Shown in pieces: positions 53,587 to 62,287 of a stretch of DNA of 64,000 nucleotides; within the stretch, counting starts at the first letter, position 1; every line of letters begins with the position of its first letter. The translations under genes and the position numbers were made by a program. Below the pieces are notes generated by a model, which worked only from the letters and a program-made list of their open reading frames with translations, had not been told where the DNA came from and made no database searches. The stretch is from positions 1-64,000 of the forward strand of contig NZ_FNVS01000010.1 in NCBI RefSeq assembly GCF_900108035.1. Reading direction: 5' to 3'. This stretch comes from Parabacteroides chinchillae. GTDB taxonomy: Bacteria; Bacteroidota; Bacteroidia; Bacteroidales; Tannerellaceae.

Positions 53587-53923
53587 TAAAGAGCGCATTC
53601 GGAAACAATGCCGCGAACATGAGCAGAAACTCAACGAAGACTTCTCTTATATCCAAGAGAATGCAGGGAGTTTATTGCTTTCAGGCATATCGTCTTTATT
53701 GTTTCCAAAAACAAAATCGACAGCTAAATCCGGCGAAAACACAACAACACAAAATAACAAGGGAGATCTGCCTGCTGTCTCATTAGGTTTCTCTGACTAT
53801 CTGTCTATTACCAAGAGTATGTTACCCCTTGTTTGGGACATAGCCCAACCGTTTATCATGACCTGGGGCATAAAAAAAGCAAAGAATTTACTCAGGAGCG
53901 TATTTTCGAAGAAAAAGAAATAA
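53534..53923 (+). CDS. Unrecognised basic protein, third gene of the YtxH/YqjE-like trio
   Basis: No family is recognised. The ATG at 53534 (MQQKINNKQ, 129 residues) is chosen; 53519 is possible. A charged helix (LEKLISDKERIRKQCREHEQKLNEDF, likely coiled coil) is followed by a short hydrophobic patch GSLLLSGISSLLF, a polar linker, a second hydrophobic patch near residue 100, and a basic tail ending KKKK. The layout parallels E. coli YqjK, third in yqjDEK. It overlaps the upstream gene by 53 bases, so coupling is likely. Confidence 0.7.
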   Translation: MQQKINNKQTPLEKLISDKERIRKQCREHEQKLNEDFSYIQENAGSLLLSGISSLLFPKTKSTAKSGENTTTQNNKGDLPAVSLGFSDYLSITKSMLPLVWDIAQPFIMTWGIKKAKNLLRSVFSKKKK

Positions 53924-53996
53924 GCCCAACAATTAATTTATGTTAGAAAACATACTTTTCTGACCTTATTATAAAGCTCAATACAAAAAACATAGT

Positions 53997-54004
53997 TACA
54001 TTTG
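53997..54004 (+). promoter_or_regulatory. -7 box upstream of the small lipoprotein and gapA
   Basis: TACATTTG is a perfect -7 box, 23 bases before the small ORF and 158 before gapA; no other good box lies between them, so gapA mRNA probably carries the small ORF in its leader. Confidence 0.5.
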
Positions 54005-54027
54005 CAGTCGTTAAAAGCAAGGATAAA

Positions 54028-54111
54028 ATGAAACACTGTATCTATTTAATAATAGTAATTGCATTAATGCTTGCAATGTTGGTTTCATGTGCAACCCCTT
54101 GTGGCTGTTAG
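54028..54111 (+). CDS. Candidate 27-residue lipoprotein in the gapA leader
   Basis: ATG at 54028 encodes a short basic start, a hydrophobic core and the lipobox LVSC, ending SCATPCGC. If processed, only the seven-residue peptide CATPCGC would remain on the lipid. The ATG follows an AAGGA-like stretch and lies 23 bases after a -7 box. It stops 51 bases before gapA. The lipobox, start and position support a real gene, but such short frames can arise by chance. It resembles entericidin-like small lipoproteins only in outline. Confidence 0.5.
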   Translation: MKHCIYLIIVIALMLAMLVSCATPCGC

Positions 54112-55164
<1,053 letters not shown>

Positions 55165-55184
55165 TTTATCACAAAATAATAAAG

Positions 55185-55213
55185 AAAGCCGTCCTCACAA
55201 GGGGCGGCTTTTT
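55185..55213 (+). terminator. gapA terminator
   Basis: AAAGCCGTCC (55185-55194) pairs, with one mismatch, with the GGGGCGGCTTT arm (55201-55211) and is followed by T. The decayed barrel gene on the other strand ends at this hairpin. Confidence 0.8.
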
Positions 55214-55843
55214 AAATTCTGCCTTCAGATTAGGTTCGGATGAAATATGGAACGTATTATCCATATTTGCATAAAAGGCGAAATTGTCTTTATCAAAACT
55301 TATATCGTGATAATGTCTACTCTTCATTTTATCATAATAACCGTTTAAAGTTAATCTGGAATCAAGAACTGAGCCGGCTTTGAAAGATTGGGAACAAACT
55401 CCAATAATCAATCTCTTTATGTTTATAATATTCTCCGGACAAAGAAGCATTTACAGATAATTTATCAGAAAAACTTTTAGAAAAGCCCGCATATAAATCG
55501 TACACATATTCATTCAAGCTACTGCTGCTATTAGAGCCCGACCAATCATGCCCATCTAATGAATGGTAGATTTGAGAACTTTTATCCGAAGCAAAGCTAA
55601 ACTTTGTACCATAATGAAGCTCCCACCCTTTTCCTAATTGATGATTTTGATCCGCATAAAATAAAAAACGACGAATATCCTGTTTGGACTGAGCATTAAA
55701 GATATTTTCTTTTCCTGCCATCTTCTCCCGGTAATGTTGTGTGGTATGGTTTTTATAAAGTGTAAAATCAGAACTTGCAAAGCAAAAGAAGCAATTATTT
55801 ATTTGACTGAGGTATTCTTTTGGAAATATTAAGTAAGATAGCT
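55214..55843 (-). pseudogene. Decayed outer-membrane beta-barrel protein (TonB-receptor-like), deleted and frameshifted
   Basis: Two frames carry pieces of one barrel protein. Upstream (from about 55843, clearest from 55721, to 55380): HQLGKGWELHYGTKFSFASD, EYVYDLYAGFSKSFSDKLSV and HKEIDYWSLFPIFQ. Downstream in another frame (about 55387 to 55214): VLDSRLTLNGYYDKMKSRHY, HDISFDKDNFAFYANMDNTF and HISSEPNLKAEF. In intact relatives more than a hundred residues separate these motifs, so an internal deletion near 55380-55390 is inferred. N-terminal plug and C-terminal strands are also missing. The miaA promoter now lies at its upstream edge. Confidence 0.75.
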
Positions 55844-55861
55844 ATTTGGAGCATTTTTACC

Positions 55862-55869
55862 TATCTTTG
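55862..55869 (+). promoter_or_regulatory. -7 box of miaA
   Basis: TATCTTTG is a perfect -7 box only 8 bases before the miaA ATG at 55878, so the leader would be very short or absent. Confidence 0.45.
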
Positions 55870-55877
55870 TCTGCATA

Positions 55878-56801
55878 ATGAAAAAGTATGAACTAATTAC
55901 CGTTTTGGGGCCTACAGCATCCGGCAAAACATCTTTTGCTGCTGCCTTGGCCGAGCGTCTGGACACGGAGATTATCAGTGCAGATTCCAGGCAAATATAC
56001 CGTTCGATGGATATAGGAACAGGAAAAGACCTGAAAGACTATGTGGTAAACGGCAAAGCAGTTCCTTATCATCTGATTGATATTTGCGAGCCCGGATATA
56101 AATATAATGTATTCGAATACCAACACGATTTTTTCCGCGCTTACCAATCTATCAAAGAGAAAGGCAAACTGCCCGTACTTTGTGGAGGAACCGGAATGTA
56201 TATAGAAGCTGTACTGAAGGGATATAAGCTACTGGATGTTCCACAGAATCCGGCTCTACGGGAATCGTTGAAAGATAAATCTTTGCAGGAACTGGAGAAT
56301 ATATTAGCTTCGTACAAGAGATTACACAATAAAACAGATGTAGATTCTGCCCAACGTGCTATCCGTGCCATCGAGATTGAAGAGTATTATAAAACGGAAG
56401 CACCGGATGCAAACGAATACGATCCTATCCATAGCCTGATTATTGGCATTGACATAGACCGCGAGCTACGTCGCGGGAAGATATCCAAACGTTTACGTGA
56501 CCGGTTAAACGAAGGCATGGTAGATGAAGTTCGCAATATCATAGCCGGCGGTGTAAAGCCGGACGACCTGATTTATTATGGTCTGGAATATAAATTCCTA
56601 ACATTATATATTATAGGGAAACTGTCGTATGAAGAGATGGTTTCGCAATTAGAGATTGCCATTCATCAATTTGCTAAAAGGCAAATGACCTGGTTCCGCG
56701 GAATGGAACGCCGTGGCTGCATGATACACTGGATCGATGCTACTCTACCGACAGAAGATAAAATAGAAATCACAGAAAATTTACTTCGTAACAAAGAATA
56801 A
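55878..56801 (+). CDS. miaA: tRNA dimethylallyltransferase
   Basis: MiaA adds dimethylallyl to A37 of tRNAs reading UNN codons, including tRNA-Cys. The 307-residue protein has the P-loop GPTASGKTSF (residues 11-20), DSRQIYRSMDIGTGK and LCGGTGMYIEAVLKGY motifs. Its stop is one base from the kdsA start, so the two are co-transcribed. Confidence 0.95.
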   Translation: MKKYELITVLGPTASGKTSFAAALAERLDTEIISADSRQIYRSMDIGTGKDLKDYVVNGKAVPYHLIDICEPGYKYNVFEYQHDFFRAYQSIKEKGKLPVLCGGTGMYIEAVLKGYKLLDVPQNPALRESLKDKSLQELENILASYKRLHNKTDVDSAQRAIRAIEIEEYYKTEAPDANEYDPIHSLIIGIDIDRELRRGKISKRLRDRLNEGMVDEVRNIIAGGVKPDDLIYYGLEYKFLTLYIIGKLSYEEMVSQLEIAIHQFAKRQMTWFRGMERRGCMIHWIDATLPTEDKIEITENLLRNKE

Positions 56802-56802
56802 T

Positions 56803-57606
56803 ATGATTACAATAAAAGACTTAAGCAAAAGCGACAACTTCTTCCTGATGGCAGGCCCATGTGTAATTGAGGGCGAGGATATGGCTTTACGCATAGCCGA
56901 AAAGATAGCAGGTATAACAACTAAGCTAAATATTCCATATATATTTAAAGGTTCATATCGCAAGGCCAACCGTTCGCGTCTGGATTCATTTACAGGTATT
57001 GGCGACGAAAAGGCATTGAAGATTTTACGCAAAGTCAGTGAAACCTTTCATATACCGACTGTTACCGATATCCATGAGACATCCGAAGCTGCCATGGCTG
57101 CCGAATATGTAGATGTATTGCAAATTCCGGCTTTTCTATGCAGACAAACCGATCTGCTTGTTGCCGCCGCAGAAACCGGTAAAATTGTCAATATAAAGAA
57201 AGGACAGTTTCTCTCTCCCGGAGCTATGCAATTTGCTGCACAAAAAGTAGTAGACGCTGGTAATAATAACGTAATGCTGACCGAACGCGGAACAACATTC
57301 GGTTATACCGATCTAGTTGTTGATTACAGAGGGATTCCACAAATGCAGGAGTTTGGTTTTCCTGTAATCATGGATGTCACCCATTCATTACAACAACCGA
57401 ACCAAACGTCCGGTGTTACAGGAGGAATGCCTGCCCTTATAGAAACAATAGCAAAAGCTGCTATTGCAGTTGGTGCAGACGGCCTGTTTATAGAAACACA
57501 TCCGGAACCTTCCAAAGCAAAATCTGATGGAGCAAATATGTTACAATTGGATTTATTAGAAGAATTGCTTACAAAACTAATTCGAATCCGGGAAGCAATA
57601 AAATAA
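56803..57606 (+). CDS. kdsA: 3-deoxy-8-phosphooctulonate synthase (KDO-8-phosphate synthase)
   Basis: KdsA condenses phosphoenolpyruvate with arabinose 5-phosphate to KDO 8-phosphate for lipopolysaccharide core. The 267-residue TIM barrel has FLMAGPCVIE near the start, FKGSYRKANRSRLDSFTG, the DIHE and IPAFLCRQTDLL segments, and DGLFIETHPEP near the end. Length is typical. It follows miaA after one base. Confidence 0.96.
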   Translation: MITIKDLSKSDNFFLMAGPCVIEGEDMALRIAEKIAGITTKLNIPYIFKGSYRKANRSRLDSFTGIGDEKALKILRKVSETFHIPTVTDIHETSEAAMAAEYVDVLQIPAFLCRQTDLLVAAAETGKIVNIKKGQFLSPGAMQFAAQKVVDAGNNNVMLTERGTTFGYTDLVVDYRGIPQMQEFGFPVIMDVTHSLQQPNQTSGVTGGMPALIETIAKAAIAVGADGLFIETHPEPSKAKSDGANMLQLDLLEELLTKLIRIREAIK

Positions 57607-57621
57607 TATCTTATTTAAAAG

Positions 57622-58302
57622 ATGAAGAAATTAACATTAATACTTGGCTTTGTTCTATTCGCATTTGGAACAATAGCTCAATCATCTGTTTCATTCCAAG
57701 CAAAGGCGGGCGTTGGAGTTTCGAGTTTCTGGGGAAAAAATGCAGATAGCAATGCCAAATTTGCGTACAAACTCGGAATTGGAGCGGAATATGTCTTTAA
57801 TAAGACATGGGCCTTACAGACATCGTTAAACTTTGCCTCTAAAGGTGGTAAAGATAAAGATGGTCAGACCGGAACAATCACAATGAACGAACTATATCTT
57901 GAATTGCCAATTTTAGCAGCAACTCGTTTTAATATTGGAACGAACACCAGATTTGTAATTAATGCAGGTCCGTATATAGCATGCGGAGTAGGTGGTAAAA
58001 CTAAACTAGACCTAATTGAAAAGAACATTCCAACTACTACGGGATACATAACAATAGGTGGTAAATTCGATGTCAATACTTTTGGTAAAATCAGTGACGG
58101 AAATTTAGGTTGTAACCGTTTTGATGCAGGCGCCTGTCTAGGCATAGGAATCGAATACCATAAGTTTATTTTTGCATTGGATAATCAGCTCGGACTAGTT
58201 AGTATGGATGGCGATTTAGGTGATGTAGCTAAATATTTAGGTTACGAAAGTTTCTCTCCCAAGAATATATCATCTGTTCTGACCATAGGATATAAATTCT
58301 AA
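57622..58302 (+). CDS. Small outer-membrane beta-barrel protein, porin-like
   Basis: The 226-residue protein has a signal peptide (cleavage likely after FGTIAQ, residue 20) and an OmpA-like eight-strand barrel of the PF13568 type: SFQAKAGVGVSSFWG, LGIGAEYVFNKTWALQTSLNFASKG, and a final strand ending IGYKF. The terminal phenylalanine fits barrel assembly. The function is unknown. It follows kdsA by 15 bases and may share its transcript. Confidence 0.82.
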   Translation: MKKLTLILGFVLFAFGTIAQSSVSFQAKAGVGVSSFWGKNADSNAKFAYKLGIGAEYVFNKTWALQTSLNFASKGGKDKDGQTGTITMNELYLELPILAATRFNIGTNTRFVINAGPYIACGVGGKTKLDLIEKNIPTTTGYITIGGKFDVNTFGKISDGNLGCNRFDAGACLGIGIEYHKFIFALDNQLGLVSMDGDLGDVAKYLGYESFSPKNISSVLTIGYKF

Positions 58303-58310
58303 AAACAAAT

Positions 58311-58346
58311 GACAGCCGGCAAATACACATATAACTGTCGGCTGTC
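58311..58346 (-). terminator. Terminator of the Crp/Fnr regulator gene
   Basis: GACAGCCG (58311-58318) pairs with CGGCTGTC (58339-58346); on the minus strand a TTTGTTTTT tail follows. It may also end the barrel gene. Confidence 0.65.
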
Positions 58347-58359
58347 ACCCTACTAACTG

Positions 58360-59061
58360 TTATCCCATCTTGCTGATTTTCCTCAGCTTCTCCTCATCAA
58401 TAAGTTTAATCTTTCTACCATCCAACGCAATAATACGCTCAGATACAAATGTAGATAAGGTACGGATTGCATTCGAAGTAGTCATATTAGACAGATTCGC
58501 CAAATCTTCACGTGCCAGATAAATACTTAATGTGGCACCATCCTCTTCCAAACCATAACTGTCTTTCAAGAACAACAGAGATTCAGCCAAACGTCCGCGA
58601 ATATGTTTTTGTGTCAGATTAACGGTACGCTCATCCGCAACTCCCAAATCAATTGAAAGCTGGCGAATAAAAAACATTGCCAAATGAGGATTACCCATCA
58701 ACAATTCTGTAACAACGGCCATTGGGATCAGACAGACGGTGGATGCTTCAAAAGCAGAAGCATTCGTCAGATAATTTTCCTGAGCAAAGTTTGCACGATA
58801 TCCGAAGTACTGAACAGGTTTAATCATTCGAATAATCTGGCTTCTTCCGCCAACACCTTCTTTAAAGATTTTCACCTTGCCTTTTAATAAGCACATCATG
58901 TCTTTCGGTTCGTCTCCCTCATAGTAAACCAATTCGTTCCGTTTAAAATGCTGAATGGACGAATTATTACGAAGGATTTCCCGTTCTTTATCGGTCAAAA
59001 CCCTCCACACTTCTGATAAACTGGCCGATAAATCGACCTCTTCTTTTAGTTGTTTAACCAC
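58360..59061 (-). CDS. Crp/Fnr-family transcriptional regulator
   Basis: The 233-residue regulator starts at a GTG (MVKQLKEEVDL). It has a cyclic-nucleotide-binding-type beta-roll (RNELVYYEGDEPKDMMCLLKGKVKIFKEGVGG) and a C-terminal winged helix (LAREDLANLSNMTTSNAIRTLSTF). No N-terminal FNR-type cysteine cluster is seen, so it is not an Fe-S oxygen sensor. The ligand is unknown. Its -7 box is at 59090-59097, and a symmetric dyad lies between it and the divergent DUF5686 gene. Confidence 0.88.
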   Translation of the reverse strand: MVKQLKEEVDLSASLSEVWRVLTDKEREILRNNSSIQHFKRNELVYYEGDEPKDMMCLLKGKVKIFKEGVGGRSQIIRMIKPVQYFGYRANFAQENYLTNASAFEASTVCLIPMAVVTELLMGNPHLAMFFIRQLSIDLGVADERTVNLTQKHIRGRLAESLLFLKDSYGLEEDGATLSIYLAREDLANLSNMTTSNAIRTLSTFVSERIIALDGRKIKLIDEEKLRKISKMG

Positions 59062-59089
59062 GACTGCTATATAACATACTTATGAAGCA

Positions 59090-59097
59090 CAAATATA
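59090..59097 (-). promoter_or_regulatory. -7 box of the Crp/Fnr regulator gene
   Basis: The minus strand reads TATATTTG, a perfect match, 28 bases before the GTG start. Confidence 0.5.
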
Positions 59098-59129
59098 CGG
59101 CTTTTCTTTTGAAACAATAAAACATTTTG

Positions 59130-59153
59130 TATGATTAATTGCAGGTAATCATA
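59130..59153. promoter_or_regulatory. Operator-like dyad in the divergent gap
   Basis: TATGATTA (59130-59137) and TAATCATA (59146-59153) are perfect inverted repeats with an 8-base spacer, midway between the two divergent -7 boxes. It suits a dimeric regulator such as the adjacent Crp/Fnr protein (inference). Confidence 0.45.
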
Positions 59154-59194
59154 ACATTTTATCTTCTTTCATCTATAATCTGAAATTTATTCAT

Positions 59195-59202
59195 TATATT
59201 TG
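59195..59202 (+). promoter_or_regulatory. -7 box of the second DUF5686 gene
   Basis: TATATTTG is a perfect -7 box. A TTG at 59200 that could extend the reading frame lies inside it, so the true start must be downstream. Confidence 0.55.
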
Positions 59203-59223
59203 TATATAAAGATTAATCTACCA

Positions 59224-61398
59224 TTGAAATACCTATATTTGATACTTGCCCTTCTTGCAACAACTGTAAGTACAATGCTAAATGCCAAAAATACTTATGG
59301 GGATTTATTTTTGCACACACACAATCATACAGCAAAAACTCAGCTAGCCGATTCTATCATGAATATTGTTATAGAAAGTGCTTGCGGTTATGCAGATGTC
59401 GTATCTAAGTATGATGCTGAAATATATATTAAAGGACGTACTGAAATACTAAAACACAACTTCTTAATCCGTTTCGCCAATAATCTCTTTCCTGTTGACC
59501 GGAAAAATAAAGATATGCTCTTTGAAATGTTCAGCCAATCTAAATTCAGCGCACCCAACAATTATTTCCATAGTTTTAAGGCTGTCAACGGAAACAGTAT
59601 ACCCAACCGTAGCAAACAGCAAGAAGTAGTAAGTTTTCTAAATCTCAATGTATATTCTCCCACCGCTTATAATGAAGAAATATTAATGCCGGTAGCAAGC
59701 AATGCATTCAGTTTCTATAATTTCACATTGGAAGACATACAAGATACACTCGGACTCAAAATCTACAAAATCCGCTTTATGCCTAAAATGTGGAGCCAAA
59801 AACTGGTATGCGGAGATTTATATATTACCAACAATTCCTGGGTGATTGACAAAATAGACATGAATGGACGTTTTTCTTTCGCCGAATTTAATCTGGTCAT
59901 GACGTTTAATAGAGATTTCCGCCGTTTTCTTTTACCCGATAAAGCCGATCTGTTTCTTAGATACAACGTACTGGGGAACGTCATTGCCAGTACTTATCAT
60001 GCGACTTTCAAATACAAGAAAGTTGAATGGATTGAAGAAAATCATCAAAGCAAGCGACAAAAATCACTCGATTTAACCAGCTATTACCGTCTGTCTTCCG
60101 ATACGATCCCTATTATCAGGGATTCAACTTATTGGAATAAAAAACGGGATATTCCTCTCACCTATGAAGAAAATAAAATTCTCACCCAAGTCAAAAAAAA
60201 CGAAGATAAATTAGATACTACCAACATGGTAAAGTATATAAAACTCACTCAGCAATTAACAAATACCGTAAACCTAGACTATCGCACTACCCGCATCAAA
60301 TATTCAGGAATACTTAACCCTTTTCAATTAGGTTATTCCGCACGAAACGGTATAAGCTACAAACAAAAAATACGCATAAGCAAAACATTTGAAAAAGACA
60401 GGCAAATCCGTTTCCGTCCCGAAATAGGTTTTACATCCAAAAGAAAAGAATTTTTCTTCAAAATTGCCGGCGACTGGGAATACAAACCTGAAAAGTTAGG
60501 AGCATTAAGTCTCATGATAGCAAATGGTAATCAAGGTTATTCATCCGAAATAACCAAAAAGATCAATGCAGAGTTAAAAGACTCCGTCTTCAATTTTGAT
60601 GATCTCAATCTCAAATACTTCAAACACTATTATGTTGACCTGCGTAATACTATTGAATTATTCAATGGTTTCCAGTTAATGACGGGAATATCTTACCACC
60701 GTCGTATACCGGTAAAAACAAGTACAGATATTGACCCGGGAGAGGGTGTTGATAATATTTTAAATGAAAACTATCATGATTTCCTCACAACCGTTGGTTT
60801 TTCATATACCCCCCGGCAATACTATCGGATGGACGGGCATCGCAAAGAATATGTCCGTTCCTACTACCCGACCATTTCATTGGAAATAGCCAGAGCAATT
60901 CCTAATGTAGGGAAAAGCATAGGAAACTACGGGCGCATTGAAACCGATATACATCAAAGTATCTCTCTGGGCTTATTACGTAAACTGAATTATCATATCA
61001 GCGGAGGACTTTACACAAAACAAAAAGGAACCTATTTTGCAGACTTTGAATATTTTACACGGCACAATTTCCCGGATTCGTGGGATGATAAAATAGGTGG
61101 GGTCTTCAATTTGCTAAAAAGCGAATGGTATAATGCTTCCGATAAGTATATACAAGCGCATTTTATGTATCAAAGCCCTTTTATCCTTTTCCAACTACTA
61201 AAAAATAAAAGAGCTTCCAAACATATATTTTCCGAACGATTCTACTTAAGCCAATTATGGACTCCAATACTGCCAAGCTATACCGAAGCCGGATATGGTG
61301 TCGGAAACAACATATTCAATATTGCCATTTTCCTCGGATTTAATAAATGGGAATATCAAAGTATAGGATTCAAATTTGCATTTGAATTATTTCAATGA
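59224..61398 (+). CDS. DUF5686 family outer-membrane protein
   Basis: The start is placed at TTG 59224, giving MKYLYLILALLATTVSTMLNA as a plausible signal peptide and 724 residues. A TTG at 59200 overlaps the -7 box, and the first ATG (59275) would remove the signal peptide. The protein lacks the N-terminal carboxypeptidase-like domain of its relative at 35573-38125. The rest matches that family (YKIRFMPKMWSQKLVCGDLYITNNSWVIDKIDMN) and ends in a barrel-like strand. Its 3' end overlaps the convergent DUF1460 gene by 12 bases. Confidence 0.82.
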   Translation: MKYLYLILALLATTVSTMLNAKNTYGDLFLHTHNHTAKTQLADSIMNIVIESACGYADVVSKYDAEIYIKGRTEILKHNFLIRFANNLFPVDRKNKDMLFEMFSQSKFSAPNNYFHSFKAVNGNSIPNRSKQQEVVSFLNLNVYSPTAYNEEILMPVASNAFSFYNFTLEDIQDTLGLKIYKIRFMPKMWSQKLVCGDLYITNNSWVIDKIDMNGRFSFAEFNLVMTFNRDFRRFLLPDKADLFLRYNVLGNVIASTYHATFKYKKVEWIEENHQSKRQKSLDLTSYYRLSSDTIPIIRDSTYWNKKRDIPLTYEENKILTQVKKNEDKLDTTNMVKYIKLTQQLTNTVNLDYRTTRIKYSGILNPFQLGYSARNGISYKQKIRISKTFEKDRQIRFRPEIGFTSKRKEFFFKIAGDWEYKPEKLGALSLMIANGNQGYSSEITKKINAELKDSVFNFDDLNLKYFKHYYVDLRNTIELFNGFQLMTGISYHRRIPVKTSTDIDPGEGVDNILNENYHDFLTTVGFSYTPRQYYRMDGHRKEYVRSYYPTISLEIARAIPNVGKSIGNYGRIETDIHQSISLGLLRKLNYHISGGLYTKQKGTYFADFEYFTRHNFPDSWDDKIGGVFNLLKSEWYNASDKYIQAHFMYQSPFILFQLLKNKRASKHIFSERFYLSQLWTPILPSYTEAGYGVGNNIFNIAIFLGFNKWEYQSIGFKFAFELFQ

Positions 61399-62280
61399 CG
61401 GACTTAACTGACGGACAACCATTATTCCGGCATTGCTCTTTATCCGTTTTGTATATGCTTCCAAAGACTCTTCATTGACAATAACCTTTTTTGCAACAGA
61501 AGAGGCATGTATAAAAGTAAGCTTATCCCCAACCCAATAAGCAATACCTACGTGAGAAATATCCAATCCTTTGATATTTGTCACAAAGCAAATTATATCT
61601 CCATCTTTAATACCACGGGCACAGGCCCCTATATCTTCTTTAGGTAAATAAAAATAAGAACGGGTATTTATCTCCTTTTCTTTTGCTGTTATCTTTGCAA
61701 CACGTTCCGGAGAATCTTTCAACTGAACATAACTATCCGGATGCGTCGACATAAATGATAAATTTACGGCTAATGGCTTTCCGCCTATCTCTTTTGTAAT
61801 ATCTTTTATCCTGCCCTGCTTCTGGTTTTCATAAATCCAATCAGTCGTATAATGCAAACGATCCGTATAATCCAAACCGGCAGAAAGATTCTCTGACATA
61901 TTATCACGATAACGGAAAAGAGATAAAACATGGCAGAAATTATCGAATGAAACAGACGGCATCTGCAATGTACGCACCAAAGCAACCGTATTCTCCACTA
62001 AAGTCATACAGTCCAATCCACTGAAATTGACAACCAGCTTTTCCGGAACTCGTTCCAATGTAGCGGCTACATAAGGTACACCCAAAAAGAACAAAGCAGC
62101 TTTCACCGTCAATTCCCCTGTAGGTAAAGATTTCTCCGACTCCACTTCTTTTATAAAACGGTCAAAAACAGCACGGTCTTCGCCCGTATAATATACAGAG
62201 TCGACAACAGGTAAGACCTGTGCTTTTCCACACAAAGGAAGAAGCAGGAAAATAGTCATACAAAAATATCTCAGAATCAT
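61387..62280 (-). CDS. DUF1460 (amidase-like NlpC/P60-clan) envelope protein
   Basis: The 297-residue protein has a signal peptide (cleavage near GKAQ, residue 21) and the PF07313/DUF1460 pattern, a family related to N-acetylmuramoyl-L-alanine amidases. The likely nucleophile is in FSGLDCMTLVENTVAL, and later segments include GDIICFVTNIKGLDISHVGIAYW with a histidine and LTFIHASS. It likely trims peptidoglycan in the periplasm. It follows uvrB by 7 bases on the same strand and overlaps the convergent DUF5686 gene by 12. Confidence 0.87.
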   Translation of the reverse strand: MILRYFCMTIFLLLPLCGKAQVLPVVDSVYYTGEDRAVFDRFIKEVESEKSLPTGELTVKAALFFLGVPYVAATLERVPEKLVVNFSGLDCMTLVENTVALVRTLQMPSVSFDNFCHVLSLFRYRDNMSENLSAGLDYTDRLHYTTDWIYENQKQGRIKDITKEIGGKPLAVNLSFMSTHPDSYVQLKDSPERVAKITAKEKEINTRSYFYLPKEDIGACARGIKDGDIICFVTNIKGLDISHVGIAYWVGDKLTFIHASSVAKKVIVNEESLEAYTKRIKSNAGIMVVRQLSPSLK

Positions 62281-62287
62281 ATTTCAA

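Noticed and set aside
55214-55450. Minus-strand frame 55169-55450 considered as an independent gene
   Set aside because: It begins in the middle of a barrel domain and its C-terminus reads through the gapA terminator; it is half of a pseudogene.
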